From: an uncultured Tateyamaria sp.
GTDB taxonomy: Bacteria > Pseudomonadota > Alphaproteobacteria > Rhodobacterales > Rhodobacteraceae
DNA: 37,562 nucleotides
NCBI GenBank assembly: GCA_905480645.1
Contig: CAJQRC010000065.1
Coordinates: forward strand, 1 to 37,562
Direction: 5' to 3'
Shown: positions 25,239-34,399 of the stretch, in pieces
How the letters are laid out: each line of letters begins with the position of its first letter
How positions within the stretch are numbered: the first letter of the stretch is position 1
Translations under genes and position numbers: made by a program
The notes under the pieces: model-generated
What the model saw: the letters and a program-made list of their open reading frames with translations, nothing else
What the model was told of the DNA's origin: nothing
The model's database searches: none

Positions 25239-27776
25239 ATGGCGCTGTCGCGTCGTACAGGCCAAAGATTTCAGGCGTCAATTTGGCCTGGGTTTGTCGA
25301 TGCAATGACTGGGTTGTTGCTGGTACTTATGTTTGTTCTGACTATCTTTATGGTTGTGCAGTTTGTTTTAAGAGAAACGATTACAGGACAAGAATCCGAG
25401 CTAAATCAATTGTCAGGAGAAGTGGCCAAGCTTGCAGAAGCGCTGGGTTTGGAAAAATCACGCACAAATGATTTGGACTCCCGTCTGACGTTTTTGAATA
25501 GTACCTTAAAAGATGCACAGTTGCGGATTGAAAGTCAGACTGCTGAAATTGCAGCTTTAACGTCCGAACGGGATGAGCGTACTGCTGATTTGGCTACTGC
25601 AAAGATTGAGATTAGTAGCTTTGAAGCACAAGTAGCAGCCTTAATTATACAGCGTGAGGGTGCACTTACAAATATCGCTATATTAGAGGATGAACAGAGC
25701 CGCCTAATATCAGAAAAAGAAGCGTTGAATCTTGCTCTTTCTAAAGTGCGAGATGAAGTTGATATTCAAGTTCAAGAGGCTCGCCTAGCGGCTGCTCGTA
25801 CGGAAGCGCTTCAGGCATTAATTGATGATTTGGGAAAGCAAAATTCTGAGATGGTAGATGATGCAGCCAAATTAAAAGTGAATCTGGAAGCGACGCAGGA
25901 AGCCTTAAATGTTAAAGAGATTGCGCTTTTGGCAGAGTCAGCCGCTGCTGAAGCATTGCGAACTCGCTTGAAAAATGCAAACGCGGAGCTGACGGCGATG
26001 ACGCTAACGCTGGAAGCGCAAAGGCAAGAGGCAGAGGTCACTTTGACTTTATTGGCTGCTGCAAGAGCTGCAGAACAGGATCTGGATTCGCAGCTAATGG
26101 CAGCTTTGCTTGCTATTAACATGGCTGATAACACTGCTGCGAGCACTCAGGCACAGATGTTGGATATTGAGGCTGAATTGGTATCTGCGCTAACATCTTT
26201 GGAAGCTGTAAAAAGTGAAAATGGTAATCTTAAAACCGAACGTGTTGCTCTTGAGGAGCATTTGGCTGCACTATTGCTAAGCTCTGAGAGTAACGCTGCT
26301 ACTATGATTGATTTGGAGGCACAATTATCCCTTGTTTTAGCTGAACTTGATGCAACTAGAACAGTCTCCTCGACCCTTGAAGCACGTGTGCTTGCTGCTG
26401 AGGATGCATTGGATGGACGGACTGTTAAAACTGAGGAACTGCAAGCTGAGCTTACTACTGCCCGACAAGATTTAAGCGCGAGGATTGGTGAAGTTGATGA
26501 TCTGAAGGTAATGTTGGAAAATGCGCGGAATGAGCGGTCAACCTCTAATATTGAAGTCGAAAATTTACAAACTCGTTTGACAACAATAGAGGCGCGTTTA
26601 CGAGTTTCTGATCTTGCAATGGGTGAAATTAGAAACCGATTGGCTGCTGCGTTAGCAGCGAAAGTTACTGCTGAGAGCCAACTTTCAGCCCAACAAACAG
26701 GGCTCGACAGCCTAAAGATTGAGTTGGCTAAAGCCATTGCTGAGCGCGATTTAGCCCAAGCTGATAATGCCTCAGTAGACCGTACTAATGAAGATGTGCG
26801 CGCGCAACTGGTTGCAGCGCTGGCAGCTAAGTTAGCAGCTGAAAATGAGCTGAATGCCTTAAGTATGGACACTATGGATGCAAGAGCGCAATTAGCTAAT
26901 GCTTTAGCTGAAAAATATGCGGCAGATAATTTGATAATTGAACAAAATACCAAAGCTAAACGTAACGAGGTTTTGCTGGCAGAGGCGCAAAAAGTACTTG
27001 CCGCAAAAGAGGCCACAACTTTTGAGGCACAACGTCAGACTGAACTTTTAAATCAACAGGTTTCAGTACTGCGTGAGCAGTTGGGTCAATTGCAAATATT
27101 ACTGGACGACGCAACTGAACGTGATGAGACACGGGAAGTACAATTGCAGTCGCTTGGTTCAGACCTTAATACTGCTTTAGCCCGTGTTGCTGCGGAAGAA
27201 CGCCGGCGACGGGAATTGGAAGAAGCGCAACGCTTGCGGATCGAGAAGGATGCGCTCCAACAAAAAGCATTGCAACAAGCAGAGCGATTACGACTTGAGG
27301 CCGAGGCAAAAGATTTAGAAAAGTACCGTTCAGAGTTTTTTGGCCGTCTCCGCGACGTCCTTGGAAGGCAAGAAGGTGTCAGGATTGTTGGAGATCGGTT
27401 TGTGTTCTCTTCAGAAGTTTTGTTTCCACCAGGAGACGCGGAACTATCTGACCTGGGTGCGAAAGAAATTACTAAGGTAGCAGACATTCTCATGAATGTT
27501 GTAGATGACATTCCACCTGAAATTGACTGGGTAATTCAGGTAGATGGTCATACCGATAATGTATCATTCTCTGGTACGGGCCCATTTGCCGACAACTGGG
27601 AATTAAGTCAAGGTCGTGCTCTCTCTGTGGTCAAGTTTATGATTAACTCTCTGGGTATCCCACCAAATCATTTGTCTGCAAATGGCTTTGGTCAGTATCA
27701 ACCTCTTAATTCCGCAGACACACCCGAAGCGCGAGCTCAAAACCGACGTATCGAATTAAAATTTACAGAAAAATAA
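25239..27776 (+). CDS. MotB-like stator partner with giant coiled coil and OmpA/peptidoglycan-binding domain
   Basis: An 845-residue protein in three parts. Residues 15-45 are a single membrane span with the motif FVDAMTGLLLVLMF; D21 sits where MotB has its proton-binding Asp. Residues ~46-705 are almost unbroken charged/alanine-leucine coiled coil, with a 28-residue repeat (LAxALAxK-type units starting at 468, 496, 524 and 552). Residues ~710-845 are an OmpA-like domain with VDGHTDNVSFSGTG, NWELSQGRALSV and NRRIELKF, which binds peptidoglycan. The start lies two bases after the ExbB-like stop. The protein would be anchored in the inner membrane and grip the wall. Related proteins in this order are annotated as peptidoglycan-binding. 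The length of the rod is the unusual part. Confidence 0.88.
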   Translation: MALSRRTGQRFQASIWPGFVDAMTGLLLVLMFVLTIFMVVQFVLRETITGQESELNQLSGEVAKLAEALGLEKSRTNDLDSRLTFLNSTLKDAQLRIESQTAEIAALTSERDERTADLATAKIEISSFEAQVAALIIQREGALTNIAILEDEQSRLISEKEALNLALSKVRDEVDIQVQEARLAAARTEALQALIDDLGKQNSEMVDDAAKLKVNLEATQEALNVKEIALLAESAAAEALRTRLKNANAELTAMTLTLEAQRQEAEVTLTLLAAARAAEQDLDSQLMAALLAINMADNTAASTQAQMLDIEAELVSALTSLEAVKSENGNLKTERVALEEHLAALLLSSESNAATMIDLEAQLSLVLAELDATRTVSSTLEARVLAAEDALDGRTVKTEELQAELTTARQDLSARIGEVDDLKVMLENARNERSTSNIEVENLQTRLTTIEARLRVSDLAMGEIRNRLAAALAAKVTAESQLSAQQTGLDSLKIELAKAIAERDLAQADNASVDRTNEDVRAQLVAALAAKLAAENELNALSMDTMDARAQLANALAEKYAADNLIIEQNTKAKRNEVLLAEAQKVLAAKEATTFEAQRQTELLNQQVSVLREQLGQLQILLDDATERDETREVQLQSLGSDLNTALARVAAEERRRRELEEAQRLRIEKDALQQKALQQAERLRLEAEAKDLEKYRSEFFGRLRDVLGRQEGVRIVGDRFVFSSEVLFPPGDAELSDLGAKEITKVADILMNVVDDIPPEIDWVIQVDGHTDNVSFSGTGPFADNWELSQGRALSVVKFMINSLGIPPNHLSANGFGQYQPLNSADTPEARAQNRRIELKFTEK
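26640..26975 (+). repeat. Four 84-bp (28-residue) coding repeats in the coiled coil
   Basis: Within the coiled coil, units starting at residues 468 (LAAALAAKVTAES), 496 (LAKAIAERDLAQAD), 524 (LVAALAAKLAAEN) and 552 (LANALAEKYAADN) are exactly 28 residues apart, which is four heptads. The same phase appears earlier at residues 286, 314 and 342 (LMAALL, LVSALT, LAALLL). The DNA of the units has diverged, so this is an old protein repeat, not a recent duplication. Confidence 0.75.
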
Positions 27777-27803
27777 GCTTCAAGTTATTAAATTTTGAAC
27801 CTA

Positions 27804-30125
27804 TTAGTCTGCAGTCAAAAGCGGTGGTTTATCGCCAGTGAGCAGAGGTTTATCGGGCGATTCCACTCGTAAATCTAGCTCACCATTTTTAACACCAACT
27901 TTTACAATACCACCTTTCATCAACTTACCGAAAAGCAACTCTTCAGCGAGTGGTTTTTTAATATGCTCTTGTATTACCCGCCCAAGTGGCCGCGCTCCCA
28001 TTGTGTCATCATATCCTTTGTTTGCGAGCCATTCGGCTGCAGCGCGCGTCAGTTCAATGGCAACATTACGATCCATTAACTGCGCTTCAAGTTGTAGAAC
28101 AAATTTTTCGACAACTTGCAAAATTACATCTTTAGAAAGCGCTGCAAAACTGATCACTGCATCTAGACGATTACGAAATTCGGGAGTGAAAGTACGTTCG
28201 ATCGCAGCTGTGTCTTCTCCCTCACGCCTGTCACGTCCAAATCCGATTGCAGCTTTTGCTTGCTCCGATGCACCGGCGTTAGATGTCATGATTAAAACGA
28301 CATTTCTAAAATCAACGGCGCGTCCATTGTGATCTGTTAATTTTCCGTGGTCCATAACTTGAAGAAGTATATTGAATACGTCGGGATGTGCTTTTTCGAT
28401 TTCATCTAGCAGCAAAACACAGTGTGGATGCTGGTCCACGCCATCAGTGAGTAAGCCGCCTTGGTCAAAGCCAACATAACCAGGAGGTGCACCAATCAAA
28501 CGAGATACAGCGTGTTTTTCCATGTATTCGGACATGTCAAATCGGAGCATCTCCACCCCAAGTGTATCAGCCAGCTGCTTTGCAACTTCTGTTTTACCTA
28601 CACCAGTTGGGCCTGCGAAAAGGTAGTTGCCAATTGGTTTTTCTGGTTCGCGGAGACCTGCACGAGCCAATTTGATGGCAGACGACAGTGCATCAATTGC
28701 ATTATCCTGACCGAACACGACACGTTTAAGTGAAACTTCTAAGTCTTTAAGGGTTGCTGCGTCATCTTTTGAGATATTTTTTGGTGGAATACGAGCAATT
28801 TTTGCAACAACATTCTCAATCTCTCTGGTGCCAATCGTCTTGCGCCGTTTGGCTGCGGTAACCAGATGTTGTGCTGCACCCGCTTCATCTATTACATCTA
28901 TTGCGCTATCTGGTAATTTTCTATCGTTTATATACCGACTGGCGAGCTCCACCGATGTTTTAATCGCATCAGCCGTATACTTTACTCCATGATGATCTTC
29001 AAAATAGGGTTTTAGACCCCTAAGAATTTTTGTTGCGTCGCCTACTGATGGCTCACTAACATCAATTTTTTGAAACCTTCGGGCTAGTGCTCGGTCTTTT
29101 TCAAAATGTTGGCGAAATTCTTTGTAAGTTGTAGATCCCATGGTGCGTAGTTTGCCGCCTTGCAGAGCAGGTTTCAGCAAGTTTGACGCGTCCATTGCGC
29201 CGCCAGAAGTAGCCCCAGCTCCGATTACGGTGTGAATTTCATCAATAAATAGAACGGCGTCCTTATGCGCTTCAAGTTCAGTAACAACAGCTTTCAACCG
29301 CTCTTCAAAATCACCACGGTAACGTGTGCCGGCTAAGAGCGCGCCCATGTCTAGAGAATAGATAGTGGTTTTGGAAAGTACCTCTGGCGTTTCTCCTGCA
29401 ACAATTTTATGGGCTAACCCTTCTGCAATAGCAGTTTTACCAACACCAGGGTCACCAACCAACAGTGGATTATTCTTACGGCGACGGCACAGCACCTGGA
29501 TACATCTCTCGACCTCAGTATCTCGCCCGATAAGTGGATCGATGTCTCCTTCGCGAGATTTTTCGTTCAAATCAACGCAGTATTTTGAAAGTGCAGCTTC
29601 CTTTTTTTCTCCCTCGGTAACGCCTTGAGGTTCTTGTTCATTATCTGGAGCTCCGGATATTGGACGATCTTCGCCAAACTCAAGATCTTTTGCAACGCCA
29701 TGGGCTATAAAATTCACTGCGTCATAGCGTGTCATTTCTTGTTCTTGGAGAAAATATGCCGCATTTGATTCACGCTCTGCGAAGATGGCCACTAACACGT
29801 TTGCTCCAGTTACTTCTGTCCGGCCTGAAGACTGAACGTGTATAGCTGCTCGCTGAATCACGCGTTGAAAGGCTGCAGTTGGTACCGCTTCTGATCCCTC
29901 AATGTCAGTCACAAGGTTTGACAAGTCAGTATCTACGAAATCAACTAACGAACTGCGCAGGTCATCGACATTAACGGAGCATGCCTGCATGACCCGATGC
30001 GCGTCTGGTTCCGCAACAAGTGCCAGCAACAAATGTTCAAGCGTTGCAAACTCATGCTTGCGGTCGTTGGCCAATGCAAGCGCCTGGTGAATTGCTTTCT
30101 CTAGAGTGGTCGAAAATGACGGCAC
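27804..30125 (-). CDS. clpA: ATP-dependent Clp protease ATP-binding subunit ClpA
   Basis: A 773-residue AAA+ unfoldase. The N-domain covers ~1-150; AAA module 1 has Walker A GDPGVGKT (224-231) and Walker B VLFIDEIH (291-298); AAA module 2 has GPTGVGKT (505-512) and VLLLDEIE (570-577). AAIGFG (626-630) is the IGF loop that docks on ClpP, so this is a ClpA and not a ClpB disaggregase; the middle coiled-coil domain of ClpB is absent. Start is GTG at 30123-30125 with AGGAG ahead. The N-domain binds the adaptor ClpS, whose gene often lies just upstream but is not present here. It converges on the stator-type pair, with 27 bp between stop codons. Confidence 0.96.
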   Translation of the reverse strand: MPSFSTTLEKAIHQALALANDRKHEFATLEHLLLALVAEPDAHRVMQACSVNVDDLRSSLVDFVDTDLSNLVTDIEGSEAVPTAAFQRVIQRAAIHVQSSGRTEVTGANVLVAIFAERESNAAYFLQEQEMTRYDAVNFIAHGVAKDLEFGEDRPISGAPDNEQEPQGVTEGEKKEAALSKYCVDLNEKSREGDIDPLIGRDTEVERCIQVLCRRRKNNPLLVGDPGVGKTAIAEGLAHKIVAGETPEVLSKTTIYSLDMGALLAGTRYRGDFEERLKAVVTELEAHKDAVLFIDEIHTVIGAGATSGGAMDASNLLKPALQGGKLRTMGSTTYKEFRQHFEKDRALARRFQKIDVSEPSVGDATKILRGLKPYFEDHHGVKYTADAIKTSVELASRYINDRKLPDSAIDVIDEAGAAQHLVTAAKRRKTIGTREIENVVAKIARIPPKNISKDDAATLKDLEVSLKRVVFGQDNAIDALSSAIKLARAGLREPEKPIGNYLFAGPTGVGKTEVAKQLADTLGVEMLRFDMSEYMEKHAVSRLIGAPPGYVGFDQGGLLTDGVDQHPHCVLLLDEIEKAHPDVFNILLQVMDHGKLTDHNGRAVDFRNVVLIMTSNAGASEQAKAAIGFGRDRREGEDTAAIERTFTPEFRNRLDAVISFAALSKDVILQVVEKFVLQLEAQLMDRNVAIELTRAAAEWLANKGYDDTMGARPLGRVIQEHIKKPLAEELLFGKLMKGGIVKVGVKNGELDLRVESPDKPLLTGDKPPLLTAD

Positions 30126-30297
30126 TGCGCTGCTCCTATCTTCTGTTGTTGATAATTAATGAAATTTCAACTGAGTATTATAGTGATTGAGATGGTTGGA
30201 CATCAAAAAGCTTCAAGGTTTTTCTTCTCATTATTACATATAAAATGAATGAATCGAGTTTTTTTAAATTTAAACAGGTTTTTTATTTCATTTTTTA

Positions 30298-31065
30298 TTA
30301 GAAATTATCTTTGCGGTTTCGGATTTCAGTAAAAACGTCTTGGGGGTTGGCTCCAATCATTGCCAAATTATTTTGGATTTTTGGATCAGACGCACGTAAG
30401 AATGGGTTCGTTGATAACTCAAGAGATAATCGCGATGGCACAGTCGGTAAACTGGATGCTCGCTGTTGATTTACTTCATTTATACGAGCGATAAGTTCTG
30501 GATTTTCAGCATCAATGGTTAAAGCAAATTCAGCGTTAGCTGCTGTGTATTCATGACCAGAATAAACGAGGGTGTTACTTGGCAACGCCATTAACTTTTT
30601 TAGACTTTTCCACATTTGTGACTTTGTTCCTTCGAAAACACGGCCACAGCCTAAAGCCATTAGACTGTCTGCTGTGAAAACTGCTTTTGAGCGTTCACAA
30701 AAAAAAGCTAAATGATTGATTGTATGACCGGACACATCAATAACAGAGAAGGTTTCTGAACCGACCTGAAAAGAATCATTTTCACTGACAGCGAGGTCAA
30801 GCGGTGGCAGTCTAATCGAGTCAGCGGCAGATCCTATCACTCGAGCAGGATGTTTGGCTAGAACTTCTGCAAGTCCGCTTGTGTGATCCCAGTGATGGTG
30901 CGTAATCAAAATGTCGGTGAGTGACCAACTAGTATCTTCAAGGGCAGAGAGAATAGGTTCCGATTCGGGCACGTCAATCAGCGCGGTTGCTCCAGTCTCT
31001 GGATCATGGGCTAAGAAAGCATAGTTATCAGCTAGGCACGGTATAGTCCGGATATCTAAGGGCAT
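30298..31065 (-). CDS. gloB: Hydroxyacylglutathione hydrolase (glyoxalase II)
   Basis: A 255-residue metallo-beta-lactamase-fold enzyme that hydrolyses S-D-lactoylglutathione in methylglyoxal detoxification. THHHWDHTSG (55-64) and GHTINH, FTADSLMALGCGR and YSGHEYTAANAEFAL supply the two-metal site and glutathione-binding region. The frame is open upstream to 31155; I start at the ATG 31063-31065, because the product then begins MPLDIRTIPCLADNYAFL, as relatives do, and AAGG lies 9 bp before. It is divergent from the methyltransferase gene with ~70 bp between starts, a conserved arrangement in Rhodobacterales. It lies ~170 bp upstream of clpA on the same strand. Confidence 0.94.
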   Translation of the reverse strand: MPLDIRTIPCLADNYAFLAHDPETGATALIDVPESEPILSALEDTSWSLTDILITHHHWDHTSGLAEVLAKHPARVIGSAADSIRLPPLDLAVSENDSFQVGSETFSVIDVSGHTINHLAFFCERSKAVFTADSLMALGCGRVFEGTKSQMWKSLKKLMALPSNTLVYSGHEYTAANAEFALTIDAENPELIARINEVNQQRASSLPTVPSRLSLELSTNPFLRASDPKIQNNLAMIGANPQDVFTEIRNRKDNF

Positions 31066-31137
31066 GGAAATTTGCCTTGTCATGTGTAGGTTATGATAGA
31101 GCGTGACCTTCAAAAAGAAAAAGGGCAAGGGGTGATA

Positions 31138-31881
31138 ATGCATCTGGATGTACAAGATCTGCGAGACTTTTATTATCGTAGCGCTCTGGGGCGTTCAGCG
31201 CAGTCATCAATGCGACGGCGTCTTTTGGAATTATGGCCAGAATCCAAAGGTCAGAGTGTTGTAGGTTTTGGTTTTGCGATTCCGTTATTGCGGCCATATC
31301 TTGCAGAGGCGCGCCGCGTAATGGCGTTGATGCCCGGGCCACAAGGCGTGATGCCGTGGCCGCTAGACGCCGAAAACATCTCTGTGCTTGTGGAAGAAAC
31401 GTTTTGGCCGATAGAAACTGGGCACGTTGATAAATTAATTGTTTTACATGGATTAGAAACTTCAGAGCGAGCCGATGATTTGCTTGAAGAGGCGTGGCGT
31501 GTGCTCGGACCAGGCGGTAAAGCACTATTTATTGTCCCTAACCGGGCTGGCCTCTGGTCAAGACGTGATCGTACGCCCTTCGGTTACGGACGTCCCTATT
31601 CGGCAGGACAGCTTGAAACACAATTAAGAAAACATCAATTTTTGCCAGAGCGACACGTGGGCGCGCTTTATCAATTTCCTTCAACTCGTCGGATTAGTAT
31701 GAAAACAGCGGCAATGTTCGAAAAAGTGGGTCGAACAATGCCTGGAATGATTGCAGGAGGGGCATTTATGGTTGAAGCTTCTAAATTGATTTACCCGCCC
31801 AAGGGTCGGCTGGTTCGCAGCATTGTTAAAAGACAAAAAGTGCCACAAGGGGTAACGGCTTCGACCATTTTACGTTTTTAA
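31138..31881 (+). CDS. Class I SAM-dependent methyltransferase-like protein
   Basis: A 247-residue protein starting [20 protein letters not shown]. It has a methyltransferase-11-like layout: a first-strand glycine loop in [15 protein letters not shown] (around residues 39-53), an LVLHGLE-type fourth strand and [28 protein letters not shown] in the second half. The SAM-binding loop is degenerate (GFGFA, not the usual GxGxG), so activity is uncertain. AAGGGG before the ATG at 31138 supports this start over an ATG 45 bases upstream. It is divergent from gloB with which it shares a promoter region. Its substrate is unknown. Confidence 0.8.
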   Translation: MHLDVQDLRDFYYRSALGRSAQSSMRRRLLELWPESKGQSVVGFGFAIPLLRPYLAEARRVMALMPGPQGVMPWPLDAENISVLVEETFWPIETGHVDKLIVLHGLETSERADDLLEEAWRVLGPGGKALFIVPNRAGLWSRRDRTPFGYGRPYSAGQLETQLRKHQFLPERHVGALYQFPSTRRISMKTAAMFEKVGRTMPGMIAGGAFMVEASKLIYPPKGRLVRSIVKRQKVPQGVTASTILRF

Positions 31882-32010
31882 ATATCTACTTTTAATAACA
31901 ACAACGAATCAAAATTTGGACAATAAATGATGGTAGGAATTAGATTTTATTCACTATACCAACGTTTACATGCAGTAAATTTTCTTTGAAATATTTAGAT
32001 TAAGCATATC

Positions 32011-32058
32011 AAACCATATATTTTGGTTTGGAATCGCAATAAAAAATTGCGAGTTTTT
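32011..32058 (+). terminator. Rho-independent terminator between the methyltransferase gene and the atp operon
   Basis: TCGCAAT (32034-32040) and ATTGCGA (32046-32052) form a perfect seven-bp stem with a five-A loop, followed by GTTTTT. A second small stem AAACCA (32011-32016) with TGGTTT (32024-32029) precedes it. It is ~150 bp after the methyltransferase stop and isolates atpH from upstream transcription. Confidence 0.8.
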
Positions 32059-32161
32059 CAAATATTTTCGAAGTTTCATTTGGCACAAACCGCCGCACTT
32101 TATCTAACGTACTGAAATTGCTTGATAAGTGCATAAGCGATTGTTGATAAAGATATATTGC

Positions 32162-32234
32162 GGGGTCCGAAACGCTCTGCTACATCCGCATTGATTTTAA
32201 TGCGTTGGTTGAAATAAAGCGTTTCAACGACCCC
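32162..32234 (+). promoter_or_regulatory. Nested hairpin leader upstream of the atp operon
   Basis: Three inverted repeats nest inside 73 bases: GGGGTC (32162-32167) with GACCCC (32229-32234); GAAACGCT (32169-32176) with AGCGTTTC (32218-32225); and CGCATT (32187-32192) with AATGCG (32199-32204), the last closing a six-base loop. All pairs are perfect, with a small bulge between the first two stems. No T-run follows, so it is not a terminator. It would lie in the 5' leader of the atpH mRNA, ~53 bases before the start codon. Function is inferred only: a translation or stability element for the operon, or a protein-binding site. Confidence 0.65.
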
Positions 32235-32287
32235 TGCTCTCGCTTAATTGCGTTCTGTTATGGGGCTTAGACATCGAAAGGGTGCAT

Positions 32288-32848
32288 GTGTCTGAACCAG
32301 CTTCGATTTCCAAAAGCATCGCTGAGCGCTATGCTGTCGCTGTGTATGAACTGGCCAAAGAGGCAAATGAGGTCGACAGGCTTGAGATTGACATAGACAT
32401 CTTGGCATCTGCCATGACGGATAGTGACGACTTCAATGCTTTACTTCAATCACCGATTTACAGCCGCCATGAGCAGCAATCTGCAATCGTTGCAGTGGCA
32501 CGTAAGGCTGGCCTAAGCTCAGTGATGGTTAATACAATGGCTCTTATGGCTAACAAGCGCCGTTTATTCGTCCTGCCTCAGTTTTTACAAACCTTGCGAG
32601 AAGAAATTTCTGCCGCTAAAGGCGAATTGACTGCCGATGTTATATCGGCCAAGTCGCTCACGAAAGCGCAATCAGACAAGCTTTCTAAGTCTCTTAAAGA
32701 AAGTCTGGGTAAAACTATAACTATAAATGCGTCTGTCGATGAAAGTCTCATCGGCGGATTGATTGTTAAAGTGGGCTCTAAGATGATTGATACGTCAATT
32801 AGCTCCAAGCTTACTTCCCTCCAAAGTGCAATGAAAGAGGTCGGATAA
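32288..32848 (+). CDS. atpH: ATP synthase F1 subunit delta
   Basis: A 186-residue protein of the F1FO ATP synthase stator stalk, joining the alpha3beta3 head to the b subunits. SISKSIAERYAVAVYELAKE at the N-terminus and LIGGLIVKVGSKMIDTSISSKL at the C-terminus are the OSCP/delta signatures. The frame could begin at a GTG at 32282, but I start at the GTG at 32288: AAAGGG at 32277-32282 is then spaced by five bases, and the product begins MSEPASIS as in other Rhodobacterales. It is the first gene of atpHAGDC and its stop codon directly abuts the atpA start. Confidence 0.94.
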   Translation: MSEPASISKSIAERYAVAVYELAKEANEVDRLEIDIDILASAMTDSDDFNALLQSPIYSRHEQQSAIVAVARKAGLSSVMVNTMALMANKRRLFVLPQFLQTLREEISAAKGELTADVISAKSLTKAQSDKLSKSLKESLGKTITINASVDESLIGGLIVKVGSKMIDTSISSKLTSLQSAMKEVG

Positions 32849-34387
32849 ATGGGTATCCAAGCAGCAGAAATTTCTGCAATCTTAAAAGGTCAGATTAAAA
32901 ATTTTGGTCAGGAAGCGGAAGTGGCAGAAGTCGGCCGCGTCCTATCAGTTGGCGACGGAATCGCGCGAGTATACGGCCTTGACAATGTCCAAGCTGGGGA
33001 AATGGTTGAGTTTCCTGGTAGTATTCAGGGTATGGCTCTGAACCTTGAAGCTGATAACGTCGGAGTTGTAATTTTTGGTTCAGATAGAGATATCAAAGAA
33101 GGCGACACAGTCAAACGCACGAATTCAATCGTAGATGTTCCATCTGGTGATGAACTTTTAGGACGGGTAGTTGATGGTCTTGGCAATCCTTTGGATGGCA
33201 AGGGTCCAATTAAGACTGCGAATCGAAGTGTGGCTGATGTAAAAGCCCCTGGTATTATTCCACGTAAATCGGTCCATGAACCAATGGCGACTGGTTTAAA
33301 AGCCGTCGATGCCATGATACCTATCGGTCGAGGCCAACGTGAGCTAATCATTGGTGATCGGCAGACTGGTAAGACAGCAGTTGCTTTGGACGCAATACTG
33401 AACCAAAAATCATATAACGACGCGGCCGGTGACGATGAGAGTAAGAAACTCTATTGCGTCTATGTCGCTATTGGTCAAAAGCGCTCTACCGTGGCTCAAC
33501 TAGTTAAAAAGCTGGAGGAAAGCGGCGCTATTGAATATTCTATTGTTGTGGCTGCCACAGCATCTGAGCCAGCACCCATGCAGTTCTTAGCGCCATACGC
33601 GGCAACGGCTATGGCGGAACACTTTCGTGATAACGGTCGCCACGCACTGATTGTATATGATGATTTGTCGAAACAAGCCGTTTCATACCGTCAAATGTCT
33701 TTGCTTTTGCGCCGCCCACCGGGCCGCGAAGCTTATCCTGGAGACGTTTTTTATCTTCATTCGCGCTTGTTGGAGCGCTCAGCCAAGTTAAACGAAGATA
33801 ACGGATCAGGATCGCTGACGGCCTTACCAATTATTGAAACCCAAGGCGGCGATGTTTCTGCGTTTATTCCAACTAATGTGATCTCTATTACCGACGGACA
33901 AATTTTTCTTGAAACGGAGTTGTTTTACCAAGGCATACGCCCCGCAGTTAATACTGGATTATCTGTGTCGCGAGTGGGTTCATCCGCTCAAACAAAAGCA
34001 ATGTCTTCAGTCGCTGGGCCGGTGAAGCTGTCTTTGGCACAGTACCGAGAGATGGCTGCTTTTGCTCAATTCGGCTCTGATCTTGATGCTGCCACGCAAC
34101 AATTGCTTGCCCGTGGTGCAAGGCTCACGGAACTTATGAAGCAGGCTCAGTATTCACCCTTAAGTAATGCGGAGATTGTCTGTGTGATTTATGCAGGTAC
34201 CAATGGGTATTTGGATAATGTTGATGTAAAAGACGTGGGACGGTTTGAAATGGCAATGTTGACACATTTGCGTCAGAGCAATGCAGATCTGCTGGCTGAT
34301 ATCTCTAATAATGATCGCAAAGTAAAAGATGAGCTTGAGGACAAGATTAAAGCTGCTCTTGATGTTTTTGTTGCTGATTTTGCATAG
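32849..34387 (+). CDS. atpA: ATP synthase F1 subunit alpha
   Basis: A 512-residue subunit of the catalytic head. The P-loop is GDRQTGKT (169-176); [22 protein letters not shown] and the ATPase alpha/beta signature [17 protein letters not shown] are intact. Alpha holds the non-catalytic nucleotide sites and contributes the arginine finger. Length equals the usual ~510. It follows atpH with no gap (stop TAA then ATG) and is 12 bp before atpG, so it is in the middle of the operon. The FO genes lie elsewhere, as is usual in alphaproteobacteria. Confidence 0.98.
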   Translation: MGIQAAEISAILKGQIKNFGQEAEVAEVGRVLSVGDGIARVYGLDNVQAGEMVEFPGSIQGMALNLEADNVGVVIFGSDRDIKEGDTVKRTNSIVDVPSGDELLGRVVDGLGNPLDGKGPIKTANRSVADVKAPGIIPRKSVHEPMATGLKAVDAMIPIGRGQRELIIGDRQTGKTAVALDAILNQKSYNDAAGDDESKKLYCVYVAIGQKRSTVAQLVKKLEESGAIEYSIVVAATASEPAPMQFLAPYAATAMAEHFRDNGRHALIVYDDLSKQAVSYRQMSLLLRRPPGREAYPGDVFYLHSRLLERSAKLNEDNGSGSLTALPIIETQGGDVSAFIPTNVISITDGQIFLETELFYQGIRPAVNTGLSVSRVGSSAQTKAMSSVAGPVKLSLAQYREMAAFAQFGSDLDAATQQLLARGARLTELMKQAQYSPLSNAEIVCVIYAGTNGYLDNVDVKDVGRFEMAMLTHLRQSNADLLADISNNDRKVKDELEDKIKAALDVFVADFA

Positions 34388-34399
34388 GGAGATAAGGCA

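Larger units (their letters stand above)
31882..32287. other. Gene-free stretch holding a terminator and the atp operon leader
   Basis: About 400 bases without a coding frame I can support. The first part is AT-rich and ends in tandem hairpins with a T-run (to 32058). The second part holds the atp promoter and a strongly paired leader (32162-32234). An AT-rich TATATT box at 32154-32159 lies just before the paired region, but I cannot match a confident -35. Confidence 0.6.

Noticed and set aside
26147-27016. Long open frame on the minus strand (289 codons) inside the coiled-coil gene
   Set aside because: It is serine/alanine-rich low-complexity sequence, the antisense reflection of the repetitive Ala/Leu/Glu codons of the real gene, and has no recognisable domain.
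24022-27776. A Zorya anti-phage system (ZorA/ZorB)
   Set aside because: The pair shares the MotA/MotB-like plan, but no ZorC, ZorD or ZorE gene is nearby, the neighbours are housekeeping genes, and the long coiled coil is in the wrong partner.
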